This document shows positions 1-5,880 of a stretch of DNA of 10,334 nucleotides, piece after piece. The notes beneath the pieces are model-generated. The model worked only from the letters and a program-made list of their open reading frames with translations, made no database searches and was not told the DNA's origin. The stretch covers positions 1 through 10,334 of the forward strand of contig JAUNRO010000094.1 of assembly GCA_030544185.1 (NCBI GenBank), read 5' to 3'. Source of the DNA: Propionibacteriaceae bacterium (GTDB lineage Bacteria; Actinomycetota; Actinomycetes; Propionibacteriales; Propionibacteriaceae). The position numbers were made by a program, and so were the translations under genes. The stretch's first letter is position 1. Every line of letters begins with the position of its first letter.

Positions 1-3
1 AGG

Positions 4-10
4 TCCTTCT
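4..10 (-). promoter_or_regulatory. Possible ribosome binding site of a gene starting left of the window
   Basis: Read on the minus strand, the last bases before the left edge give CAGAAGGACCT, a good match to the anti-Shine-Dalgarno complement. A start codon would be expected within a few bases beyond position 1. No open frame on either strand fills positions 1-182, which fits a 5' leader rather than a gene. The start codon itself is outside the window, so this is only a prediction. Confidence 0.35.
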
Positions 11-47
11 GCGTGCATAGACGGAGGCTTCGGGGGGTGCCCCGGAT

Positions 48-108
48 GCCGGGATCCGGCGAAACATGGGCGCAGCAGCCGCCCCATGATGTCCCCGGTT
101 GCGGGGAC
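48..108. other. Cluster of hairpins after the ABC operon: terminator or 5' leader of the next gene
   Basis: Three inverted repeats lie in tandem. GCCGG-GAT-CCGGC is at 48-60. CATGGG (65-70) pairs with CCCATG (83-88) and continues inward with CG/CG across a one-base bulge. GTCCCC (91-96) pairs with GGGGAC (103-108) around the loop GGTTGC. They lie 75-135 bases after the stop codon of the minus-strand ABC operon. There is no T-run behind any of them, so if they stop transcription it is without a classical U-tract, as is common in high-GC actinobacteria. They could equally be folded elements in the leader of the gene predicted to begin left of the window. No known riboswitch class was recognised. 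Confidence 0.4.
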
Positions 109-182
109 CCTAGCCGCGCGCGGTAGCCGACGTTCGGTCAGGACGACCAAAGCGGAAGGCCGGCGGGGCGGAACCCTCCGGG

Positions 183-968
183 TCAGGTCAACAGCGTCCG
201 GTCCGTGGCGACCTTGAGCTTGGCGAATTCATCGAGCAGGTCCTGGACGGTGGCGTTCTGTTTGTCCGCACCGGCGAGCTCGAACACGATCCGGCCGCCG
301 TGCATCATGATCAACCGGTTGCCGAGCCGCAGGGCCTGGGCCATGTTGTGGGTGACCATGAGCGTGGTGAGGCCATAGCGATCGACGGCGCGCTCGGTGA
401 GCTGGGTGATGAGCTCCGCCCGGGACGGATCGAGCGCGGCCGTGGGCTCGTCGAGCAGCAGGATGCGGGGCTCGCTGAACGTGGCCATCAGCAGGCTCAA
501 CGCCTGGCGCTGGCCGCCGGAGAGCAGCCCGACATCCACCTTGAGCCGGTCCTCGAGGCCGAGCTCGAGCGCGCGCAGCTCCTCGCGGAAAACGCTGCGC
601 TTGGCCCGCGTGAGGGATTGGCGGAGTCCGCGGCGCGTTCCCCGGGCGTACGCCATCGACAGGTTCTGCTCGACGGTGCCGTTCGGGCACGTGCCGGCCA
701 TCGGATCCTGGAACACCCGGCCGACATAGCGGGCGACCTTGAAGTCCGACTGCTTGGTGACGTCGGTGTTGTCGATGTTCACCCGGCCGGAATCCGGGCG
801 ATAGACGCCCGCGACGATGTTCAGCAGCGTGGACTTGCCCGCGCCATTGGAGCCGATGACGGTGACGAAATCACGTTCCTGAAGCCGCAGGGAGACGTTG
901 TCGAGCGCGACGCGCTCATTGGGGGTGTGCGGAAAGAAGACCTTGCGCACATCGGCTATCTCCAGCAC
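183..968 (-). CDS. ABC transporter ATP-binding protein, TrpXYZ-type importer
   Basis: This is the cytoplasmic ATPase that powers uptake through the adjacent permease. All nucleotide-binding motifs are visible in 261 residues: Walker A GSNGAGKST (39-47), Q-loop VFQDP (85-89), signature LSGGQRQ (149-155), Walker B ILLLDEP (169-175), D-loop ALD (178-180) and switch histidine H207 in MVTHN. The start is GTG at 968, chosen because a strong GGAGGAGGTG Shine-Dalgarno precedes it and the protein then opens with a typical strand (LEIADVRKVF). The ribosome binding site lies in the last codons of the permease gene, four bases separate the two frames, and the genes are surely co-transcribed. The family belongs with the tryptophan/tyrosine and ABC_sub_bind importers, related to branched-chain amino acid ATPases. 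The substrate is inferred from the family, not shown. Confidence 0.9.
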   Translation of the reverse strand: MLEIADVRKVFFPHTPNERVALDNVSLRLQERDFVTVIGSNGAGKSTLLNIVAGVYRPDSGRVNIDNTDVTKQSDFKVARYVGRVFQDPMAGTCPNGTVEQNLSMAYARGTRRGLRQSLTRAKRSVFREELRALELGLEDRLKVDVGLLSGGQRQALSLLMATFSEPRILLLDEPTAALDPSRAELITQLTERAVDRYGLTTLMVTHNMAQALRLGNRLIMMHGGRIVFELAGADKQNATVQDLLDEFAKLKVATDRTLLT

Positions 969-972
969 GTGC

Positions 973-1947
973 TCACCTCCTCCCGGTGGCCAGCTGTTCG
1001 TTGCTGGGTTCGTTGGTATCGACTGGGTGTCCGGAGGCCTTCGCCATCTGCCGCTCGCGCCTGCGTGCGCTCATCCGCCGGACGATCGTCAGGCGGGGGA
1101 GCAACAGCGCCAGCACCACGAGCACAGCCGAGATCAGCTTCATGTCGTTGGGGTTGAAGCCGACCGACAGCGCGAGCTGGATGACCTCGCGATAGATCAC
1201 CGAACCCAGCACGACCGCGGCAGTGGCCACGGCGAAATGGCGGCTGGGCAGGACGGCTTGGCCGATGATGACCGAGGCGAGGCCCGCGACGATGAGACCG
1301 ATGCCCATGCCGATATCGGCGTACCCCTGGTATTGCGCCATGATCGCGCCCGCGAGCCCGACCAGTGCGTTGCTGATCACCAGGCCCAGGATCTTCATGG
1401 TGTCGGTTGACACGCCCTGGGCCCGGATCATCGCCTCGTTGTCGCCGGTGGCCTGCATCGCCAGGCCCGTGTCGGTCGACAGGAACCAGTCGACGATGAG
1501 CAGAACGACGATCACCACGGCCAGGAAGATGCCGACCGATGCCCACGTGCCGAACAGGCCTGCGTCACGGACGTCCGACAAAGTGGTGTCCGAGCGCAGC
1601 AGCGGCAGATTTGCCCGGCCCATGATGCGCAGGTTGATCGAATAGAGCGCGATCTGGGTCAGGATGCCGGCGAGCAGTGGGTTGATCTTGCCTTTGGTGT
1701 GCAGCAGACCCGTGATGAGTCCCGCTGCCGCCCCGGCCACCAGGCCCAACAGAGTGGCGACCCAGGGATTGACCCCGCCGAGGATCGCCGACGCCGCGAC
1801 GGCAGCCCCAGTGGTGAAGCTGCCGTCGACGGTGAGGTCGGGGAAGTTGAGGATGCGAAACGTGATGTACACACCCAGGGCCATGATCCCGAAGATCAGA
1901 CCAAGGTCAGCGGCTGCCAGACCTTGGTTGAGAAAGGCTTGGATCAT
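973..1947 (-). CDS. ABC transporter permease, TrpXYZ-type (BPD_transp_2 fold)
   Basis: This is the integral membrane channel of the importer. The 324-residue protein has alternating hydrophobic segments, roughly eight or nine, and lacks an N-terminal signal peptide. Its first third carries the conserved stretch GVYITFRILNFPDLTVDGSF (about residues 26-45), typical of the permeases paired with ABC_sub_bind lipoproteins, with a GxxxG-rich following helix. The C-terminal 35 residues are basic and cytoplasmic (IVRRMSARRRERQ). The ATG at 1947 overlaps the stop of the substrate-binding protein gene in an ATGA, so translation is coupled. It resembles BPD_transp_2 permeases of branched-chain amino acid and sugar importers, but the neighbours place it in the aromatic amino acid-like group. 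No frameshift or missing segment was seen. Confidence 0.88.
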   Translation of the reverse strand: MIQAFLNQGLAAADLGLIFGIMALGVYITFRILNFPDLTVDGSFTTGAAVAASAILGGVNPWVATLLGLVAGAAAGLITGLLHTKGKINPLLAGILTQIALYSINLRIMGRANLPLLRSDTTLSDVRDAGLFGTWASVGIFLAVVIVVLLIVDWFLSTDTGLAMQATGDNEAMIRAQGVSTDTMKILGLVISNALVGLAGAIMAQYQGYADIGMGIGLIVAGLASVIIGQAVLPSRHFAVATAAVVLGSVIYREVIQLALSVGFNPNDMKLISAVLVVLALLLPRLTIVRRMSARRRERQMAKASGHPVDTNEPSNEQLATGRR

Positions 1948-2948
1948 GAGTTGTTGACGTTGGTGGCCCCGGCCATCAGATCCTCAGGGATCTCCACACC
2001 CATCCGCTCGGCGGCCTCAGGGTTCACATAGGTGGTGTATTCCTTCTGGTCCTCCACGGGCATCGTCGCGGGGTCGGCGCCGTCCTGCAGGATCCGCACG
2101 GCCATCTCGCCGGTCTGCGCGCCGAGCTCGCGATAGTCGATGCCGATCGTGATGACGCCACCCTCACGGACCGAATCCCCCTCGCCGACGATCAGCGGGA
2201 TCTGCTTCTGCTCGGCCGCCTGGACGACCGCGGCCAGCCCGGCGACGACGTTGTTGTCGGTCGGGACATAGATGGCATCGACATCCAACGCGGCAGCGCC
2301 CTGGGCGACCTCGCCGGTATTGGTGATCGTGCGCTCGACCAGTTCCAGGCCCTCGGCCGCCGCGGCTTCCTTGGCCAGGTTGACCTGGACCTCGGAGTTG
2401 ACCTCCCCGGAGCTGTAGAGCACGCCCACGGTCGTCGCCTCGGGCTTGAGTTTCTTGACGAGCGCGATCTGGTCGGCGACGGGATTCATGTCGGTGGTGC
2501 CGGTCACGTTGCCACCGGGCGCCTCGTTGCTGTCGACCAGCTGGGCAGCGACCGGATCGGTGACGGCGGTGAACAGGATCGGCTTGTTGGTGACGACTTG
2601 CGCCGAGGCCTGGGCGGTCGGGGTCGCGATCGCGAGCACGAGGTCGAAGTCACCGGTGCTGAACTTGCTGGCAATTGAGGTCGCCGTGCCCTGGTCGCCC
2701 TGGGCGTTGTTCTCGTCGAAGGTGACGTTGAGACCGGAGGCCTCCAGCGTCTCCTTGAAGCCCTCACGGGCGGCATCCAGCGAGGGATGGGAGACGATCT
2801 GGGTGATGCCGATGGTGTATTCGTTATCGGCGTCCGCGCCGTTGCCGCCGGGGGCGGCCGGCTCGGTCCCGTTGGCCGAGCAGCCGGCCAGGGCCAGGGC
2901 AGCAGTGGCAAAGAGTGCGGCAACAGCGCGCGCAGGCGACTTCTTCAT
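1944..2948 (-). CDS. ABC transporter substrate-binding lipoprotein (ABC_sub_bind, TrpX-like)
   Basis: This is the extracytoplasmic receptor of the importer. The 334-residue precursor begins with a basic N-region (MKKSPARA), a hydrophobic core and a lipobox LALAGC, so it is lipidated on Cys23 and anchored outside the membrane. An Ala/Gly/Asn-rich linker leads into the mature domain, which starts YTIGITQIVSHPSLDAAREG, the hallmark opening of the ABC_sub_bind family that includes tryptophan-binding TrpX. The two-lobed periplasmic-binding fold continues to the C-terminus (EDQKEYTTYVNPEAAERMG). The ATG at 2948 has a GGAAGGA ribosome binding site. It is first of the three transporter genes. The 121 bases before it hold a possible -10 TACGTT (2999-3004, minus) without a good -35. 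Tryptophan or tyrosine is a family-based guess; other small ligands are possible. Confidence 0.9.
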   Translation of the reverse strand: MKKSPARAVAALFATAALALAGCSANGTEPAAPGGNGADADNEYTIGITQIVSHPSLDAAREGFKETLEASGLNVTFDENNAQGDQGTATSIASKFSTGDFDLVLAIATPTAQASAQVVTNKPILFTAVTDPVAAQLVDSNEAPGGNVTGTTDMNPVADQIALVKKLKPEATTVGVLYSSGEVNSEVQVNLAKEAAAAEGLELVERTITNTGEVAQGAAALDVDAIYVPTDNNVVAGLAAVVQAAEQKQIPLIVGEGDSVREGGVITIGIDYRELGAQTGEMAVRILQDGADPATMPVEDQKEYTTYVNPEAAERMGVEIPEDLMAGATNVNNS

Positions 2949-3069
2949 CGCGAGGGTCCTTCCGGTCCATCGACTTCATTGGCTTGGGGGGTGGCCACAA
3001 CGTAGCGGATCTGGCCGACAGTCGGGGTCGAGTCCGAGCCAGGAGAAGACGCGCTGCGCGCGCTCGGAG

Positions 3070-3702
3070 TCACTTCTTGCCGAGTGGGAGGACCTGCCTG
3101 CCGAAGGTCGATGACAGCACGGAGGCTGCCGAGAGATACCACGCGGCAAAGGCGGTGATGATGCCCATGAAGCCGCCGAGGCGGGTGGCGAGCGGCATGC
3201 TGGCGAGGTTGCCCAGCGTCAGCAGGATGAACGTGATCTCCAGCAAAACGAACGTGATGAACATCGCCGGGTGCACCTTGGAGGCCGCGATCAGGAGATA
3301 GAGGGTGAACATGCCCCAGGCGAGCAGGAACAGACCCGTCGCCGTATGAGCCGTGCCCTCGGGCAGGTCGTGGGCGATGAACGTCACGTAGTACCAGAAC
3401 GACATCCAGAAGCCGCCGTAGGAGCAGAAGACGACTGCACCGAACGTCGAGCCCTTGAAGAACTCCATGATGCCGGCAACAAGCTGGACGATGCCGCCAT
3501 AGAACAGCGCCAGGCCGAAGACCACCGGCTCCAGGCTCACCGGCAGCAAACCTGCGTTGAACACACTGAGCACGAAGGTCGTGAGGGCGAATGCCGCAGT
3601 GCCGAGTGCGCCCGGATCGGCGATGAAATCGCCCGGCTTGGCCGGGGGCGGAGCGGGTGTCTCGACCGCATGCGTCGGGGCGGGGGTAGCTTGCTGAGTC
3701 AT
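3070..3702 (-). CDS. satP: GPR1/FUN34/YaaH (SatP) family acetate/succinate transporter
   Basis: This is a small inner-membrane carrier for acetate/succinate-type monocarboxylates, 210 residues, the usual family length. A Pro/Ala-rich cytoplasmic N-tail is followed by six predicted membrane segments. The family signature is clear: the position of the NPAPLG motif reads DPGALG (residues 29-34) and runs into AFALTTFVLSVFNAGL. GGIVQLVAGIMEF and GSTFGAVVFCSYGGFWMSF form the central conserved block. The ATG at 3702 has AAGAGG about nine bases upstream. The protein ends in a short charged tail (LPLGKK). It reads in the same direction as the ABC operon, but 121 bases separate them, so co-transcription is uncertain. 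The Asn-to-Asp and PAPLG-to-PGALG changes sit in the motif linked to substrate passage. The symbol reflects family membership, not proven function. Confidence 0.85.
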   Translation of the reverse strand: MTQQATPAPTHAVETPAPPPAKPGDFIADPGALGTAAFALTTFVLSVFNAGLLPVSLEPVVFGLALFYGGIVQLVAGIMEFFKGSTFGAVVFCSYGGFWMSFWYYVTFIAHDLPEGTAHTATGLFLLAWGMFTLYLLIAASKVHPAMFITFVLLEITFILLTLGNLASMPLATRLGGFMGIITAFAAWYLSAASVLSSTFGRQVLPLGKK

Positions 3703-3812
3703 CGTGGACCTCTTCTTGGGGGAATGCGCCGGCGTGGCCGGGCATCTTCCAAAATGACCGGTATCCGCGCCTGTGCAACGAGGGACGCGTCGAGCGTAAC
3801 GACATCATGACC

Positions 3813-3840
3813 AAGATGTGGGACGGTTCTGGAAAGTCAA
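3813..3840 (-). promoter_or_regulatory. Possible promoter of the SatP-family gene
   Basis: On the minus strand a good -35 TTGACT (3835-3840) is followed after 16 bases by CATCTT (3813-3818), a weak -10. This would leave a leader of about 100 bases before the ATG at 3702, which has its own ribosome binding site. An alternative -10, TACGCT at 3793-3798, fits the TANNNT consensus better but lacks a spaced -35. The assignment is tentative. Confidence 0.3.
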
Positions 3841-3859
3841 TAAACCGACCCCTGCCTGA

Positions 3860-3880
3860 CGGCCGACCTGAGGTCAGCCG
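3860..3880. promoter_or_regulatory. Palindromic operator candidate between divergent genes
   Basis: The 21 bases contain the arms CGGC.GACCT and AGGTC.GCCG around a central G, symmetrical apart from one pair (C/A). The site lies in the 256-bp region between the SatP-family gene (minus) and the PAP2 gene (plus), upstream of the proposed -35 of the former and about 80 bases before the start of the latter. A dimeric regulator, possibly GntR- or TetR-like, could bind here. It is not followed by a T-run, and no particular regulator is implied by the sequence. Confidence 0.35.
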
Positions 3881-3958
3881 CGGCGGTCTGTCCGCTTCGA
3901 TCCGACAGCAGTGGTGTCCCGATCGCCGATGTCGTTGACAACCTGCGAAGATGTCGAC

Positions 3959-4783
3959 ATGGATTCGGCCTCTCGAGCCACTCCTCCCGACCAACACATC
4001 GGCCAGGCGGACCACACCCACTGGACGACCGCACTCGGGCGCGCGGTGGCGACACCGGTGCTGCGCACGGTGAGCTGGTCGCAGGCGAACCTGGTGCTGG
4101 CGGTGACCCTGGTCATCTCGGCGGGGGTCATCCTCGGCGCCACCGCGCTCGCCGGTGAGGTCTATGAGTCAGTGATGGAAAGCGACGACATCGCCGTGCT
4201 CGACCAACCGCTCCTCGACTGGATCCTGGGGATCAGGTCGCCCGGTGTGGACGCGGCGATCGCCTTCTATTCCAACACCGGCGGGCCGGTGCTCCAGCCG
4301 ATCATCACCGGCGCCGTGGCGATCTTCCTGGCCTGGCGCTGGCGCAGCAGGACGCCCGTCGTCCTGACCGTGCTGGCCGTCCTCGGCTCGCTGCTGATGA
4401 CCCTGGTCGGCAAGGACTTGATCGGCCGGGCCCGGCCGCCGATCGAGTTGGCCATCCCGCCCTATGAGTCCACCCCGGCATTTCCGAGCGGGCACACGCT
4501 CAACGCGACCGTGATCGCGGGGATCGTCTGCTATCTGCTGCTGCACTGGTTCCGGACTCGGGGGATGCGCACGATCTGGGTGATGCTGATGTCGGTCTAT
4601 GCGCTGACGATGGGCCTCAGCCGGGTCTATCTGGGGCATCACTGGCTGACCGATGTCGTCGCCGGGTGGCTCCTCGGCCTCGCCTGGCTCTTCCTGGTCA
4701 TCACGCTCCACCGCCTGTGGCTGACCGCGCGCGCGAAACACGGCGAGCCGCGGTGGAACGCGATGCTGAAACCCCCGGAATAG
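3959..4783 (+). CDS. PAP2-superfamily membrane phosphatase (undecaprenyl-PP or lipid phosphatase type)
   Basis: This is an integral membrane acid phosphatase of the PAP2 superfamily, likely acting on a lipid phosphate or pyrophosphate at the outer face of the membrane. All three catalytic motifs are intact: KDLIGRARP (K152, KX6RP), PSGH (176-179) and SRVYLGHHWLTD (S221-D232, with catalytic H228 and D232). About six membrane segments surround them, the first near residues 40-60 and the last ending before a basic tail (HRLWLTARAKHG). From the ATG at 3959 the protein has 274 residues. In-frame starts at 3929 (ATG) and 3911 (GTG) exist but lack a ribosome binding site; 3959 has only a weak GAAGA. 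The N-terminal 35 residues are polar and cytoplasmic. It stands alone, convergent with the next gene. The exact lipid substrate cannot be told. Confidence 0.85.
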   Translation: MDSASRATPPDQHIGQADHTHWTTALGRAVATPVLRTVSWSQANLVLAVTLVISAGVILGATALAGEVYESVMESDDIAVLDQPLLDWILGIRSPGVDAAIAFYSNTGGPVLQPIITGAVAIFLAWRWRSRTPVVLTVLAVLGSLLMTLVGKDLIGRARPPIELAIPPYESTPAFPSGHTLNATVIAGIVCYLLLHWFRTRGMRTIWVMLMSVYALTMGLSRVYLGHHWLTDVVAGWLLGLAWLFLVITLHRLWLTARAKHGEPRWNAMLKPPE

Positions 4784-4800
4784 TTCCTGGCCGCTGACTC

Positions 4801-5373
4801 CTACGGTCGTTGACGGCCGAGCCACGCCATGAGCGACTCCGTCTCCGAGGCGCCCGCCGCCGACGAGATGGGCGGCCCGAAGAGACCCGGTTGGCGCAGG
4901 GTCTGCTCGGGCAGAGAGTCCACCTGTGTGCGCACGGCGTCGAGAAGGGGCCCGGGCAGGTCGATGCTCCGGCCCGCGCTCGCGGCGAGATCCCAGGCGT
5001 GGACGGCGAGGTCGGCCACGGGCAAGCCCAGGGCGCGTTCGGCGGTCTCGGGTCCGCGCGGCGACTCGACGACCCGGGAGAGGTCCACGTCCGCGAGCGC
5101 CCCGGACACCGCATGCGCCACCTCTCGCCAGGCAGCGACGACGTCCTCGGTCTGGCGGCGGTCGGTCTCCGGGTCGAAGGGGAGTGCGGCATAAGCGGAG
5201 GATTCGGTCAGCACGCCGTGGGCCTTGCCCAAGGTGCCGGTGACGTGCGCCAGCACGTCGCGGGCCTTCCAGCCCTCACACGGCGAGGGTGCTTCGAAGT
5301 CGGGAATGTCGTCGAGGGTGCTATCGACAGCCTCGATGCCCAGCAGGAGCAGTTCCTTCACGGAATAGGTCAT
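4801..5373 (-). CDS. TIGR03086-family metal-binding protein (DinB-like / maleylpyruvate isomerase superfamily)
   Basis: The 190-residue protein belongs to the actinobacterial four-helix DinB-like superfamily that includes mycothiol-dependent maleylpyruvate isomerases. Recognisable elements are the N-terminal block PSPCEGWKARDVLAHV (29-44) with probable ligand H43, and the central DLAVHAWDLA (121-130) with H125 and D128, where a divalent metal is usually bound. A C-terminal LMAWLGRQRP matches the family ending (GRxP). The reaction is unknown; members are often annotated as metal-binding or mycothiol-dependent enzymes. No Shine-Dalgarno precedes the ATG at 5373, but a -10-like TAAGCT ends six bases upstream, so the mRNA is probably leaderless. 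It converges with the PAP2 gene, 17 bases apart, and looks monocistronic. Confidence 0.8.
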   Translation of the reverse strand: MTYSVKELLLLGIEAVDSTLDDIPDFEAPSPCEGWKARDVLAHVTGTLGKAHGVLTESSAYAALPFDPETDRRQTEDVVAAWREVAHAVSGALADVDLSRVVESPRGPETAERALGLPVADLAVHAWDLAASAGRSIDLPGPLLDAVRTQVDSLPEQTLRQPGLFGPPISSAAGASETESLMAWLGRQRP

Positions 5374-5379
5374 GTTGAA

Positions 5380-5385
5380 AGCTTA
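5380..5385 (-). promoter_or_regulatory. -10 box of a probable leaderless promoter for the TIGR03086-family gene
   Basis: Minus-strand TAAGCT fits TANNNT. Its last base is seven bases from the A of the ATG at 5373, so transcription would begin at the start codon or within a base of it. The absence of any ribosome binding site supports this. No convincing -35 was seen. Confidence 0.4.
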
Positions 5386-5512
5386 GGCAGATCCAGGCGG
5401 GCCCGGGCGAGGTCAGCGTTCCCCGCCGTCTCGTCCGCCACGCGACACGCCGAAACGACCGAGCAATCGTGGCGCGATGCCACCGATACGCGGAGTGACC
5501 CGCGTCGGCAAC

Positions 5513-5558
5513 CCTTTCACCCCCGGCCTCCTGGGCGGGGGCGAGGACCGGTGAAAGG
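5513..5558. repeat. 9-bp perfect inverted repeat with GC-rich centre
   Basis: CCTTTCACC (5513-5521) is exactly complemented by GGTGAAAGG (5550-5558). The 28-base interval can also fold: CCCCC (5520-5524) can pair with GGGGG (5537-5541), which partly competes with the outer stem. No T-run follows. It could be a folded RNA, a repetitive palindromic unit or a terminator-like structure. Confidence 0.6.
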
Positions 5559-5600
5559 CGCGCGTCGCGCGGGCACCGGGGGGCAGGGTGGTTTCCCTCG

Positions 5601-5629
5601 GCATCTGACCCGCTCAGCGGATCAGATGC
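5601..5629. repeat. Long compact hairpin (8 + 4 bp stem, 3-base loop)
   Basis: GCATCTGA (5601-5608) pairs with TCAGATGC (5622-5629), and inside it CCGC (5610-5613) pairs with GCGG (5617-5620) around TCA. The single unmatched pair is C/A on the plus strand but becomes U-G in minus-strand RNA, which would give a continuous 13-bp stem there. There is no U-tract on either side. As no gene lies directly before it on either strand, a plain terminator role is not obvious. Confidence 0.65.
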
Positions 5630-5674
5630 AGAGGCATCGCACCCGGGGTCCCTGGGAACTCGACCATCGGCCCG

Positions 5675-5750
5675 GAATCCACGTCCAGTGTCCCCATGCC
5701 GATGCGTTTTCCCTTGTCAGCCAACGTGCAAGCGCACTGGGCGTGGATTC
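5675..5750. repeat. 16-bp inverted repeat forming a 76-base hairpin
   Basis: GAATCCACGTCCAGTG (5675-5690) is complemented by CACTGGGCGTGGATTC (5735-5750) at 15 of 16 positions. The odd pair is T opposite G, a U-G wobble in plus-strand RNA, so the stem would be complete there, with a 44-base loop. There is no obvious target-site duplication next to the arms. Candidates are a small RNA, a leader element of the cmtR operon if a promoter lies further upstream, or a miniature inverted-repeat element. Confidence 0.65.
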
Positions 5751-5844
5751 TGCGCAGGGATACCGCTCAAGGCGCTTCGACGCCCACCTGCCGTTTCGGT
5801 CACGGGACGACGTCGACTCTGCGGTCTGGCCCAGAACGCCGCAC

Positions 5845-5880
5845 TGTTCAGCCCGTGATGTATTGTTCAGCGCATGCTGA
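5845..5880 (+). promoter_or_regulatory. cmtR promoter and operator candidate
   Basis: TGTTCAGC occurs twice (5845-5852 and 5864-5871), 19 bases apart, close to two helical turns. The second copy is also the left arm of an inverted repeat TCAGC-GCAT-GCTGA (5867-5880) that covers the cmtR start codon. A -10-like TATTGT (5861-5866) lies between the direct repeats and ends seven bases before the ATG at 5874, so transcription should begin at the start codon or one base before it (leaderless). A repressor bound here would block the polymerase. This fits autoregulation by an ArsR-family sensor. No clear -35 is visible. Confidence 0.45.

Larger units (their letters stand above)
5374..5873. other. 500-bp gene-free divergent region rich in inverted repeats
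   Basis: No frame here carries a recognisable protein; the long frames crossing it are unrelated to known families. It separates the minus-strand TIGR03086-family gene from cmtR. Besides the three inverted repeats listed separately, smaller hairpins occur at 5466-5487 (ATC-GTGGC/GCCAC-GAT with one bulged C) and 5771-5784 (GGCG/CGCC around CTTCGA). Only the outer ends have evident promoter signals for the flanking genes. The interior could be a small RNA, a decayed mobile element or simply structured spacer. No tRNA or known riboswitch was recognised. Confidence 0.5.

Noticed and set aside
300..1157. Long plus-strand frame over the ABC ATPase gene
   Set aside because: Opposite-strand shadow; the minus-strand frame has every ABC ATPase motif.
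2976..3068. A short minus-strand frame just after satP reading ERAQRVFSWLGLDPD, reminiscent of sulfotransferase C-termini
   Set aside because: Only about 15 residues look family-like, there is no upstream start outside satP, and the rest is unremarkable. Chance resemblance or an untestable gene scrap.
3934..3962. TTGACA before the PAP2 start as a -35 element
   Set aside because: No acceptable -10 lies 16-18 bases downstream, and the position would put the transcript start inside the coding sequence.
2945..4021. A 358-codon open frame on the minus strand across the SatP gene and both its flanks
   Set aside because: Its middle is the SatP gene read out of frame, and the translation is Arg/His/Gly-rich without any family motif, as expected for a shadow frame in high-GC DNA.
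5675..5750. Integron attC site
   Set aside because: The arms lack the RYYYAAC/GTTRRRY core pairs and there is no integrase or cassette nearby.
5581..5760. tRNA or known riboswitch in the hairpin-rich gap
   Set aside because: No T-loop GGTTCGANTCC motif, no cloverleaf spacing and no familiar riboswitch core could be found.
4810..5880. 356-codon plus-strand frame opposite the TIGR03086-family gene and through the gene-free region
   Set aside because: Low-complexity Arg/Gly/His composition and no motif; the first half is a shadow and the second half ends inside cmtR out of frame.
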